A DNA stretch of 64,000 nucleotides from JAGQRJ01 sp041402045 (GTDB lineage: Bacteria; Planctomycetota; J058). How positions within the stretch are numbered: the first letter of the stretch is position 1; each line of letters starts with the position of its first letter. Positions 1 through 9,298 of the stretch are shown piece after piece. A program made the position numbers and the translations under genes. The notes under the pieces were generated by a model, which was not told the DNA's origin, ran no database searches, and saw only the letters and a program-made list of their open reading frames with translations. The stretch lies in the NCBI GenBank assembly GCA_041402045.1, contig JAWKSZ010000043.1:3564-67563 (forward strand). Direction: 5' to 3'.

Positions 1-684
1 CAGGCGCTGCATGTCCCGCACCCGGTTCACGGTCCAGGGCGTAATGAAGGCGTTGGCCTGGCGCATGCTCTCCACCAGGCTCAGGGACAGGCTCTTCCAA
101 TAGCAGTCGATCCCGCGCACCCCGTCCAGGCGCACCGCGCCTCGGGCCTGGCGCTTGGTGATCGTGAGGTAGCTCAGCGGGGTCAGCGGCGAGGCGGCGT
201 GGACCTCGGCCACCCGGCTCGGCTCGCGGCAGATCACCACCGCCTGGTCCTGCATGCCGTGGCGCGCCAGAGCCTGGGCCACGCGCTCGCCGGCGTCGGG
301 GGAGCGCTTGCGCTTGACCTTGATCTCGATCATGGGCACCGCGCGGCCCTTGAGCAGGTCCAGTACCTCGTCCAGGAGCGGCACGCGCTCGCTGGCGTAG
401 CGCGGGTCGAACCAGGCCCCGGCGGAGACGTCGGCCAGCGCGGCGGTCGGCGTGCGCGCAATGTCCCCGGTGCCGTCGGTGGTCCGGTCGAGCTTGTCGT
501 CGTGGATCACCGCGACGTCGCCGTCCTGGGTCAGGTGCACGTCGAACTCGACCAGGTCCGCCCCGTGCTCCAGGGCCAGGGCGAAGGCGGCCAGGGTGTT
601 CTCGGCGCGTTCTGGGAGTCGCCGCGGTGGCCGACCACGAGCACCGGGAGCTAGCGGCGGCCGCACGCGGGCGACCACGTCCAT
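1..684 (-). CDS. glycerophosphodiester phosphodiesterase (3' end outside window, frame-disturbed)
   Basis: Hydrolyses glycerophosphodiesters to glycerol 3-phosphate and an alcohol. The minus strand reads HRGDSQNA and ENTLAAF, then GADLVEFDVHLTQDG and VIHDDKLDRTTDGTG, then MIEIK, which are the catalytic and metal-binding blocks of the GDPD family in the right order. The frame from the ATG at 684 stays open to base 1, but the short HRGDSQNA stretch (about 640-607) lies in another phase. One surplus base near 641 and one missing C near 607 would restore a normal protein, so I treat this as two compensating sequence errors rather than a dead enzyme. The gene follows the ATPase gene at a gap of about 190 bases, so cotranscription is uncertain. 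No signal peptide is visible, which suggests a cytoplasmic enzyme. Confidence 0.8.
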   Translation of the reverse strand, partial: MDVVARVRPPLAPGARGRPPRRLPERAENTLAAFALALEHGADLVEFDVHLTQDGDVAVIHDDKLDRTTDGTGDIARTPTAALADVSAGAWFDPRYASERVPLLDEVLDLLKGRAVPMIEIKVKRKRSPDAGERVAQALARHGMQDQAVVICREPSRVAEVHAASPLTPLSYLTITKRQARGAVRLDGVRGIDCYWKSLSLSLVESMRQANAFITPWTVNRVRDMQRL

Positions 685-873
685 GAGCGGGCTGCGGGGC
701 CAGTAGACCGAAGGGGGCACGGGGGCAGTGTGTCAGCCCGGGGAGGTCGAAGCCAGAGGGCCTACTCGTCGCGGAGGTGGCTGGCCGAGCTGTGGGGCGG
801 GGGCCCGTCGTCGCCGCGGTCGAGGGGCGGCGGCGGACGTCGGCGCGCGGTGGAGCGCGACGGGCCGCGGACC

Positions 874-3800
874 TCACGCGGCCGAGCCGGCGGCCAGGGA
901 GCTTGGCGCTGGGCGCGCGCTCTCCTGCTCCTCGTCCTCGCCCTGGTCGCCGCCCAGCCGCCGCCCGGTCTTGGGCGGCTTGAGCGCACGCGGCGCGAGC
1001 GCTCGTACTCCAGGTAGTCCTCGAGCACCTTGGCCAGGCGCTGAGTCACCTGCTGCCCGTCGCGCACGCTCTGGCTCGAGGCGCGGATCAGGGGCTCGAC
1101 CGCCGCGCGCAGGGCCTGGACCTGCTCGCCCACGACCCGGGCCAGGGCCAGGTCCCCCAGGTCGACGGCCTCGACGTAACCTGAGGCGGGTTCTCCGCGA
1201 GCACGCCCAGGCGCTGGGCGAGCTCGCGCAGCGGGTCGCCCTCGCCGCCTTGGGCCTTGCCCGCGGCCTGGAGCAGCGCCTCGCGCACGCCCTCGACCTG
1301 GGTCCCCAGCGCGCTGAGCTGGCTCGTGACCCGGGTCACGGGGTCGTCGTCGCGCCCGCCGAGCAGCCGCTGCCGGCCGAACTCCTTCTTGATCGCCGCC
1401 CAGCGCGCGGCCTGCTCGGGGGTCAGCCGCCCGCGCAGCTCGGCGAGCTTGAGCAGGTTCTGCTCGGCGCCGGTGGTCAGGGTCTGGGACTCGCCGCGGT
1501 AGTGGTCGTCGACCAGCGCCTCGAGCTCGTCGGGGGTCAGGGCCGAGGCCACCTTCTCCGCGAGCTTGTTCATGTTGCGGTAGCTGCCCTGGAGCTTGAA
1601 GGGCGGCTCCTCGCGGAACGCGTCGTCCATGCTCGCCGAGCGCACGTAGAGCCCGTTGACCTTGAGCAGCACGTCCCGCACCCGGAACAGGTGCTTCAGC
1701 ACCGCGGTGATCTCGTTGAGCTCGACGCCGGAGTAGGCGTGGGTGAACTCCGTGGTCGGCACCGCCTCGCCCCGGGCCAGGCGCAGCAGCCGGGTCACGT
1801 CCTCGGGGTCGCGTCCGGCCAAGGGCGCCAGGGTCGGGTTCGAGGTCAGCGCGTTCTCGACGTAGCTCAGCGCGAACACCTGGTCCTTGCCCTCGAGCAC
1901 GTCGCCCAGGTTGTAGGTGTCCGCGCGGTTGGCCAGCATGTCCGGGATCTGGAAGGTCTCGCCGCTCTCGGTGTAGGGGTTGCCGGCCATGACCACGCAG
2001 AACTTCTTGCCGCGCAGGTCGTAGGTCCGCGTGCGCCCCTTCCACACGCCCTCGATCCGCCGCTGCCCGTCGCAGAGCGAAATGAACTTCTGCAGGAACT
2101 CCGGGTGGGTGTGCTGAATGTCGTCGAGGTAGAGCATGACGTTGTTGCCCATCTCGAACGCCAGGTTGACCTTCTCCACCTCCTGCCGCGCCGTGGCGCT
2201 GGGCGCCTCCGCCGGGTCCAGCGAGGTCACGCTGTGGCCCAGGCTCGGACCGTTGACCTTGACGAAGGTCAGCCCCAGGCGGTTCGCCACGTACTCCATG
2301 AGCGTGGTCTTGCCGTAGCCCGGCGGCGAGACCAGGAGCAGGAGCCCCATGAGGTCGGTGCGCTTGCCCTCCCCCGCGGCGCCGATCTGCTTGGCCAGGT
2401 TCTCGCCCACGAGCGGGAGGTAGACCTCGTTCACCAGCCGGTTGCGCACGAAGGAGCTCAGCACCCGCGGGGTGAACTCCTCCAGGCGCAGGCGCTCCTT
2501 CTCGCGCTCGAGCAGCTCGCGCACGAGCACGCGGTAGGCGCGGTAGGCAGGCACCCGCCGGGTCTTGAACGCGCTCAGCCGCCCGAGGAACTCGTCCAGA
2601 CGCAAGGTCAGGCTGCGGTCGTGGATCCGCGGGTGCTGCCCCAGGAGTCCAGGGACCTCCGCCTCCAGCGCGGCCGCGCTCGGCTCGTAGGGCAGCGCGC
2701 CCTGGGTCAGGATCAGGACGCTGGCCTCGTCGAACACCCGCGCTCGCGGGTCGTCGTCGCGCTTGCCGCCGAGGAAGCCCTCGAGCCAGGCGCGGATCAG
2801 CCCCACCTGGGCGCCGAGGTCGCCGTCCAGGGCCTGGAGGTCCTCCTCCAACCCCTGGCGCTCCGGCCCCAGCGCCTGGAGGAAGGCCTCGATCAACTCC
2901 AGGGCCTCGCGGCTCTGCACGAAGGCCAGGGTCTCCTGGGCCAGCTCCTCGGCCAGGTAGCGCCCGGCCTGGGCCAGCTCCGCGGGGTCGATCTCGAAGG
3001 ACTCCGCGACCTCCGCCGCGAGCTCCTGGGCCAGGGCGTCCATGGCCGGGGTCGGGCCCAGCCGCGCGGTCAGGCGCCCCAGGCTGCGCGCGCGCAGCAG
3101 CCAGCCCTCCTGCTGCTCCTCGTCGCCGTGGGCCCAGAACAGACACGCGTAGGCGCGCACCCGGGGCGGGAAACGCAGCAGCCCGGCGCCGGTGTAGAGC
3201 GCGAGCAAGCGCTCGAGGATCAGCGCCGCGTCGTGGTCGTGGATCCCGCGCTCGTAGCCCTCGTCGTAGCGATCCTGGGCGTAGCCGCGGACCACCGCGA
3301 GCAGCCCGCCCTCCTCGCGCTGGGCGTCGAGCAACCCCTGCAGGCTGCGCCCGCCGACCCCGCGCTCGGCCTCGTCCAGGATCGTGTAGGCGAGGTACTC
3401 GCCGCGGTAGACCTCCGGGGTCTCGCTCACGAGCTGCTGCTGCCAGAAGGGCTTCGTGGCCTGGAAGCCCTCGTCCTGCACCGGCTCGTAGAAGTCGGTG
3501 CCGGTCAGGTGCAGGGCCATGCCCTCGCCCCGGGGCACGAGGGTCAGCTCCAGGGGCCGCGTGTTCACGTTGAACGCGTGCCGCCCGAGCTTGATCGTGT
3601 TCTCGCCGCCGCTGAACAGGTCGAGGCGATCGCGCAGGCCGCGCTGCGCGTCCTGCTTCGCGGTCTTCAGCGCGGCGAGGACCTCGTCGGCCTTGACGCT
3701 GTCCCCGAGCTCGCCCAGCTCCGCGCTGATCTGCTGCAGCTTGAGGACCATGGGGTCGGCGGCGAAGTAGGCGTTGAGCTCGTCCAGGGAGGGGAAGTTC

Positions 3801-6184
3801 TTGGCCCGCCGCCCGACCCCCGCCAGGATCCGCTCCGCGGCGCCGAACAGGTTCTGGGCCCGGCGCTGGCGCGCGTCGGTCAGGGTCTGACGCTTGGCGT
3901 CGAAGGCCTCGTAGACCTCCTCGCGCTTGGCCGCGAGGTCGGCGAGGAACTCGTCGAACTCGCTGAACCGGCTCTCGAGCTCCTCGAGCTGGAGCAGGAC
4001 CCGGCTCAGCTGCTCGTCGCAGGCCTCGGGGGTGTCGGCCAGCGCGATCGCGCTCTGCACGTTCTGCGAGAACAAGCGGAACTGCGCGGCGAACTCGGCC
4101 TGACCCTCCGCCGAGAGCAGCTGCTTGCGCCGCCCGTCGAGGGTGGCCCGCACCCGGTTCTGCTGGGCGAAGGCCTCGCTGATCCGCTCCAGGACCTCCG
4201 TGCGCTGGGTGGGATCCTCGACCTCGAGCCCGCTCACGACCTCGGTCAGCACGGTCAGACCCTCGGCCTTGGCCTCGAGCTCGGCGCCCAGGGGCGCGAG
4301 GTCCTTGGTCTTGGTCGTGGCCTCGATCTGCTCGAGCAGCCCGTCGAAGGCCTGCTTGATCGGCTCCAGGGCTGCCGGGCGCAGGAGGAACTCGATCGCG
4401 GCGCGGCTGATCCGCTCGAACTGCGCGACGATCTCCTGCTCCAGGGCCTCGACCCGGGCCACGTCCATGTAGCGCAGGTCCTTGAGCGTGATCGCGCGCC
4501 CGCGCTGGGTGCGCAGGCTGCGCAGGGCCTCCATGAACGGCTCGACGCTCTGCCAGTCCTCGACGGTCAGCTCGCGCTCGACCTCGCGCTGGGCCTGGAG
4601 CGCCTCGGCCAGCGCGCGCTCGGCCTGCTGCCGCAGGACCTGGACCTTCTCGAACTCCTCGAGGATCAGCTCGGCGTTCTTGCGCACCCCCTCGATCGGC
4701 TGCTTGAGCTCGCCGACCTCGGGGTGGTCCAGCCAGTAGTAGGCGTCGAGCGCCCGCTGCGCCGCGCGGATCAGGCCCTCGTAGACCTGCCGGTTGGGCG
4801 CCTGCTCCTCGACCGCCCGGGCCAGGCTCAGGCTGTCCGAGATCCCGCGCACGAGGTCGGCGTTGCCGACCTTCGCCAGGAACGAGCCGTCGCTCGGGGC
4901 CTGGGCCGCGTGCTCGGGGGTCATGAACGGCGTCTGCCAGATCTGCATCGGGTGCGTGCGCGTGGGTTCGTCGGAGAGCACCCGAAACACGATCATGGAG
5001 CCGTCGTCGAACAGCGTGGACCCGTGGCACTGGATCGGGGTCTGGACCTCCTTGCGAATCAGGTTGTAGGGGAACAGCACGTAGCTCCCCTCCACCCGGT
5101 GGTGGAACACGTAGAGCACGTCCTCGCCGTTGGGCGACTTCACGCTGCGCAGGAACTCGAGGTCCTGGTGCGCGCCCTCGAACAGCTTGAACTCGCCCGA
5201 CTGGAGGAAGTAGCCCCCAGGGAAGATCACCCCGTGGTCCTCGGGGAGCTGCACGCAGGTCTGCCCGATCGAGTCGACCCGGGTCACCGCCTGCGTCCGC
5301 GCGCAGTAGATCAGGTAGCGCCAGGCGACCTCGCCGTAGGGCAGGATCTTGAGCAGGATCAGGCTCCCGAGCTTGGCGTAGAGGATCTGCCCGTCGTCGA
5401 GGCCCTGGTTCGCGTCGTCGACGGGCTCGTTGTAGATCCCCTTCCCGTCCTCCGTGTTGTCCTCGACCTTGATCGTGAGGTCGCCGCCCACGGTCTCGAC
5501 GAAGACCTCGTCCAGGATCGAGACGTGGGGGTGCTGGCCCTGCACGTGGTCGTCGCGGGTCGTGGCCTTCCACTCGAAGTCGTGGCTCTTGGGGCGGGTG
5601 TGGTCGCGCTCGCCGCGGTTGTCGACGTAGCTCGGGCGCCCCTCGCCGTCGAGGGCCCAGCGAAACACCCGGATCGCCGACGGCCCCTGCCCCGTGCGGA
5701 ACACCGCGAGGAGCTTGCCGTCCTTGACCCGCAACTGATCGAGCTTCGACTCCTTGTAGTACTCGTAGAGCTCGTGGAACTCGCGCTGGAAGCTCTCGGC
5801 GTCGAACAGGCCCGGGAGCGCGCTGAAGGGCACGGGCTCCAGCGACCAGGCCCCGTCCGCGCCCCGGGTCACCTGCTGCAGGCTGAACACGTCCTCGACC
5901 CGCGTCTCGCGCTTGAGGCCGATGAACACGTTGTAGCCGAACAGCAGGTAGCCCCCGACGGTGGCGATATCCCGGGGCACGCAGTTGTTCTCGGTGCGCA
6001 CCCGCTCGTTGCCGGTCACGACCAGCTCGGTGCCGCCGAAGGTCTCCTTGCGCCGCTCGTTGAGGGCCTCGGCCTTCTCGCGCACCGTACGCGCCAACCC
6101 CACGAGGCGCTCACGGATCACCTCGTAGTTGCCGGTGTCGAGGCCCTCGGCCCCTGCGCTCGTCTCGGCGGCTTCCTCGCTCAC
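874..6184 (-). CDS. DUF3686-type AAA ATPase ('DNA repair ATPase'), frameshifted near the 3' end
   Basis: A very large ATPase of about 1,770 residues. The long N-terminal half, with NNCVPRDIATVGGYLLFGYN and other conserved blocks, matches the DUF3686 proteins annotated as DNA repair ATPases; the central part is helical. A Walker A motif, SPPGYGKTTLMEYVANRLG, lies at about residues 1283-1300 and a Walker B, NVMLYLDDIQHTHPE, follows. The start is GTG at 6184 with AAGGAT upstream. The frame breaks at about 1190: after ENPP the protein resumes as YVEAVDLGDLALARVVGEQ. A second break near 985 leads to an acidic tail ending at the TGA at 874-876. It lies 59 bases after the flotillin gene; a G+C-only hairpin sits in that gap. 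This ATPase/flotillin/OB-fold set recurs in bacteria. The repair role comes from family annotation and is not proven. Confidence 0.8.
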
Positions 6185-6243
6185 GCCCTGGATCCTTCTG
6201 TCTTAGGCCTGCGCGCGCGAGTGGCCGCGCGCGCCGCTCGCCC

Positions 6244-8481
6244 TCAGCGCTCGGGCGAGAGGGTGTCGATCCCCAGCTCCTTGGCGTAGTCGAGCAGCGC
6301 CTGGACCTTGTCCTGGCTGGCGCCGCCCTGGGAGAGCTTGCCCAGGAACGCGGCCACGCTCAGGCGCTGCAGCGCGCTGGCGTCGAGCCGCGGGTTCTGG
6401 AGCACGTCCTTGAGGTCGGCGGGCAGGCTCTTGCTGCCGTCGAGGTAGTCCCCGAGCACGGTCTTGAGCGCGCTGCTCTGGTCGATCGCGCCGTCGATCG
6501 ACTTGCCCAGGCTGACCGCGTTCACGAACTTGTCGAAGAACTGGCCGTCGCCGCCCACGATCTGAATGTTCGCCTTGCTGAAGGCCTCGCGCATGATCTG
6601 GGCCTGGGCGAAGGCGATGTCCTTGCGCACGGTGATCCCGGCCAGCTCGACCTCCTTCTCCTTGTCGAGGCGCAGGCGGAACTCCTCGTGCTCGCGGCCC
6701 ACGCCGTCGAGCTCGCGCATGGCCGCGGCCTTCTCGGCGAGGCCCGTGGCCTCGGCGCTGAGCTTCTCCTTGATCGCGGCGGCCTCGGCGAAGCCCGTGC
6801 GCTCGATCGCCTGGGCGCGGGCCTCCTCGACCTTGACCGTGGCCAGGCCCTTCTGCTCGGCGCCGGTGGCCTCGGCGACCAGCTTCTCGCGGGTGACCTT
6901 GGCCTCGGCGGTGCCCTTCTTCTCGATCGCCATGGCCTCGGCCTCGTGCACGCGCACCGTGGCCAGGCCCTTCTGCTCGTGGCCCTCGGCCTCGGCGACC
7001 AGCTTCTCCTTGACCACCCGCGCCTCGGCCATGCCGAGCTTCTCGGTGGCCTGGGCGTCGGCCTCCTTGACCGTGACTCGGGCCAGGCCCTCCGCCGCGG
7101 CCTCGGCGCGCACACCGTCGGCCAGGCGGATCTTGGCCTGGGCCTGCTTGTCGGCGACCGAGAGCTTGGCCTCGGCGATCGTGAGCTCTTCCTTGGCGCG
7201 GAACTTGGCCGCCTGCTCGCTGGCCTCGGCCTTCTTGATGTCCTTGACGAGGGCTTCCTGGGCCTCGGCCTCGGCGGTGATCACGATCACCTCCTTCTGG
7301 CGCTTGGCGTCGGCGGTGGCGCGCAGGTCCTTGATCGCCTCCTCCTCGTGAGCCACGGTCTTGTCCACCGCGATCCGGGCGCGGATCACGTCGGCGATCT
7401 CCTTCTTCTGGACCTCGAGCTCCTTCTCCTTGGCGATCCGCTCGAGCTCCACGGCGCGCTCGCGGCCGATCTCCTCCAGCGCGCGGTCACGCTCGACCTT
7501 CTCGGCCTCCACGGCGACCACCCGCTCGCGGTTCTTCTCGGCGACCTCGACCTGGCGGCGCTTGTTCTCGTCGCCGATCGCGATCTCCTCGTCGGCCTTG
7601 AGCCGGGCCAGCTCCGCGCGGCTGCGCTCCTCGGCCTGCACGCGCTGGGTCTCCGCCAGCTCGCGGGCCTGCATGGTCGTGATCTCGCGCTTCTGCTTGG
7701 CCTCGGCGTCCGCCTGCTGGCGTTCGAGCTCGAGGATCGTCTCCTCGGCCTCGACGTCCTGCTTCTTGATCGCCTTGCGCTCTTGCTGCTTGAAGTCGTT
7801 GGTGAGGATGTTCTGTTGCGAGGTGAGCTCGGTGATCTTCTTGATGCCCTGGGCGTCGAGGATGTTCTGCTTGTCCAGGTGCTCGAGCGGCGTCTGCTCG
7901 AGGTAGTCGATCGCGGCGTCCTCGAGCACGTAGCCGTTGAGGTCCTGCCCGATCACCTTGATGATCTCGTCCTTGAACTCGTCCCGCTTCTCGTAGAGCT
8001 CCACGAAGTCCAGGCGCTTACCGACGGTCTTGAGCGCCTCGGAGAACTTCGCCATGAACAGCTCCTCGAGGGTCGACTGCTTGGACGCGCGCTCGCAGCC
8101 GATCGCCTGCGCCACCTTGAGCACGTCCTCGGCGGTCTTGTTGACCCGCACGAAGAACGAGACGCGAATGTCGGCGCGGATGTTGTCCTTGCAGATCAAG
8201 CCCTCCTTGCCCCGGCGCTCGAGCTCGATCGTCTTGAGCGAGATCTCCATGACCTCCGCCCGGTGCACGATCGGGAGCACCGTGGCCCCGGTGAAGGTCA
8301 CCTTGGGCTCGCCGCGCATCTTGTTCACGATCAGGGCCTGACCCTGATTGACCTTGCGATAGAAGCGCGCGACGAGGATCGCCGCGCCCCCGAGGAACAT
8401 GGCGACGAACAGGATCACGCCGACCACCGCGAACAACGCGGGGGGAATGCCGGCAGCGGCCAGGAGCAGGGTCTGGTTCAC
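6244..8481 (-). CDS. flotillin family protein (YqiK-like)
   Basis: A 745-residue SPFH/flotillin scaffold protein of the inner membrane, expected to organise membrane microdomains. One N-terminal transmembrane segment (about residues 10-38) is followed by an SPFH/band-7 domain (about 40-210) and a very long charged coiled coil (210-620). The coiled coil contains near-repeats of about 35 residues, for example KEKLVAEAEGHEQKGLATV, TREKLVAEATGAEQKGLATV and IKEKLSAEATGLAEKA. The globular C-terminal region (630-745) fits the Flot domain of YqiK proteins. It starts 16 bases after the stop of the upstream OB-fold gene, so the two are almost certainly cotranscribed, as yqiJ and yqiK are in enterobacteria. 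Confidence 0.9.
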   Translation of the reverse strand: MNQTLLLAAAGIPPALFAVVGVILFVAMFLGGAAILVARFYRKVNQGQALIVNKMRGEPKVTFTGATVLPIVHRAEVMEISLKTIELERRGKEGLICKDNIRADIRVSFFVRVNKTAEDVLKVAQAIGCERASKQSTLEELFMAKFSEALKTVGKRLDFVELYEKRDEFKDEIIKVIGQDLNGYVLEDAAIDYLEQTPLEHLDKQNILDAQGIKKITELTSQQNILTNDFKQQERKAIKKQDVEAEETILELERQQADAEAKQKREITTMQARELAETQRVQAEERSRAELARLKADEEIAIGDENKRRQVEVAEKNRERVVAVEAEKVERDRALEEIGRERAVELERIAKEKELEVQKKEIADVIRARIAVDKTVAHEEEAIKDLRATADAKRQKEVIVITAEAEAQEALVKDIKKAEASEQAAKFRAKEELTIAEAKLSVADKQAQAKIRLADGVRAEAAAEGLARVTVKEADAQATEKLGMAEARVVKEKLVAEAEGHEQKGLATVRVHEAEAMAIEKKGTAEAKVTREKLVAEATGAEQKGLATVKVEEARAQAIERTGFAEAAAIKEKLSAEATGLAEKAAAMRELDGVGREHEEFRLRLDKEKEVELAGITVRKDIAFAQAQIMREAFSKANIQIVGGDGQFFDKFVNAVSLGKSIDGAIDQSSALKTVLGDYLDGSKSLPADLKDVLQNPRLDASALQRLSVAAFLGKLSQGGASQDKVQALLDYAKELGIDTLSPER

Positions 8482-8497
8482 GGGGACCTTCCTCGAA

Positions 8498-9253
8498 TCA
8501 GAGGGTGGGGATCGGGGACTCCGTCAGCGGCTTGGTCCCGCTGGAGAGGCCCTCGTCGGGGTCGAAGGGTTCGATCAGGTAGACGTCGCGCTCGTGGTCG
8601 TACTCGACCAGGACCGCGGTCATGCCCTTGCTGGGGGTCTCGGAGCCGGCGTAGCGCACCTGGAGGATGAGGCCCGCCCCGCCGTCCTTGCACTCGGCCT
8701 GCCCGAAGGTCAGGTCGACGCTGTTGGTGGTGATCGTGCACAGCTTGCCGACCAGGCCCAGCTTGTGGGGCGCGGTCTCGATCTGGAAGAAGCGCGCGAA
8801 GGGGCGCACGAGCTGGCCGCTGATCAGAAGCGCGACGAACAGCGCGGCCAGGAACACCAGCGCGCCCGCCGCGAGCTGACTGATCCAGCGCGTGAGCAGC
8901 GGGGTCAGGTAGTAGCTCCCCAGCGAGGAGAACAGCCAGCTCCACACCGAGACCATGCTCAGGGAGAAGGTCAGCGGGACCTCCTGCACCCCCAGCGCGT
9001 GGAACAGGAAGCGCAGGACGCCGCCCTCGTCGGCCCCGTCGAGGGCGTCTCCCGCGCCGTCGGCGGCGCCCTCGGCCGCCCCGTCGACGGCGCCGTCCAG
9101 CGCACCGTCGGCGGCGCCGTCCAGGTCGACGTCCACGAGGTCCAGGTCGAGGAGCCCGAGGAACACCGTGCACCAGTAGAGCGTGCCGACCCCGAGCATG
9201 ACGGTGAACACCACCGTGGGGAAGCTCAGAATGACCTGAAGGAACTCGTGCAT
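8498..9253 (-). CDS. OB-fold/NfeD-like membrane protein (YqiJ-like)
   Basis: A 251-residue membrane protein, the usual partner of YqiK-type flotillins. The start is the ATG at 9253 (MHEFLQVILSFPTVVF). It has a first membrane segment (about 4-30), a loop made almost only of D, G and A in a DGA-type repeat (about 38-75), two more membrane segments (about 90-145), and a C-terminal beta-rich OB-fold (about 170-240) with GKLCTITTNSVDLTFGQA. NfeD/OB-fold proteins are thought to work with the SPFH protein encoded next to them. It is the first gene of the three-gene operon with the flotillin and the DUF3686 ATPase. The DGA loop is unusual and could be a flexible linker; I know of no function for it. 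Confidence 0.8.
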   Translation of the reverse strand: MHEFLQVILSFPTVVFTVMLGVGTLYWCTVFLGLLDLDLVDVDLDGAADGALDGAVDGAAEGAADGAGDALDGADEGGVLRFLFHALGVQEVPLTFSLSMVSVWSWLFSSLGSYYLTPLLTRWISQLAAGALVFLAALFVALLISGQLVRPFARFFQIETAPHKLGLVGKLCTITTNSVDLTFGQAECKDGGAGLILQVRYAGSETPSKGMTAVLVEYDHERDVYLIEPFDPDEGLSSGTKPLTESPIPTL

Positions 9254-9280
9254 GCCCCGCTCGCGGGCCCGAGCGTAAGG

Positions 9281-9298
9281 GCCATCCCCGGGGATGGC
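9281..9298. promoter_or_regulatory. perfect 18-bp palindrome between divergent genes
   Basis: GCCATCCCCGGGGATGGC is a perfect palindrome with 9-base arms. It lies 28 bases upstream of the YqiJ-like start and overlaps the first ATG of the divergent kinase gene. A dimeric regulator could bind here and control both directions. No known regulator box was recognised. Confidence 0.35.

Noticed and set aside
728..6289. An open frame of more than 1,800 codons on the plus strand opposite the ATPase gene
   Set aside because: It is the antisense shadow of a real high-G+C gene: its residue make-up (mostly L, G, A, R, E, V) is that of mirrored codons and it holds no family motif. Other long antisense frames at 17011, 20653, 30291, 34935 and 53683 were dropped for the same reason.
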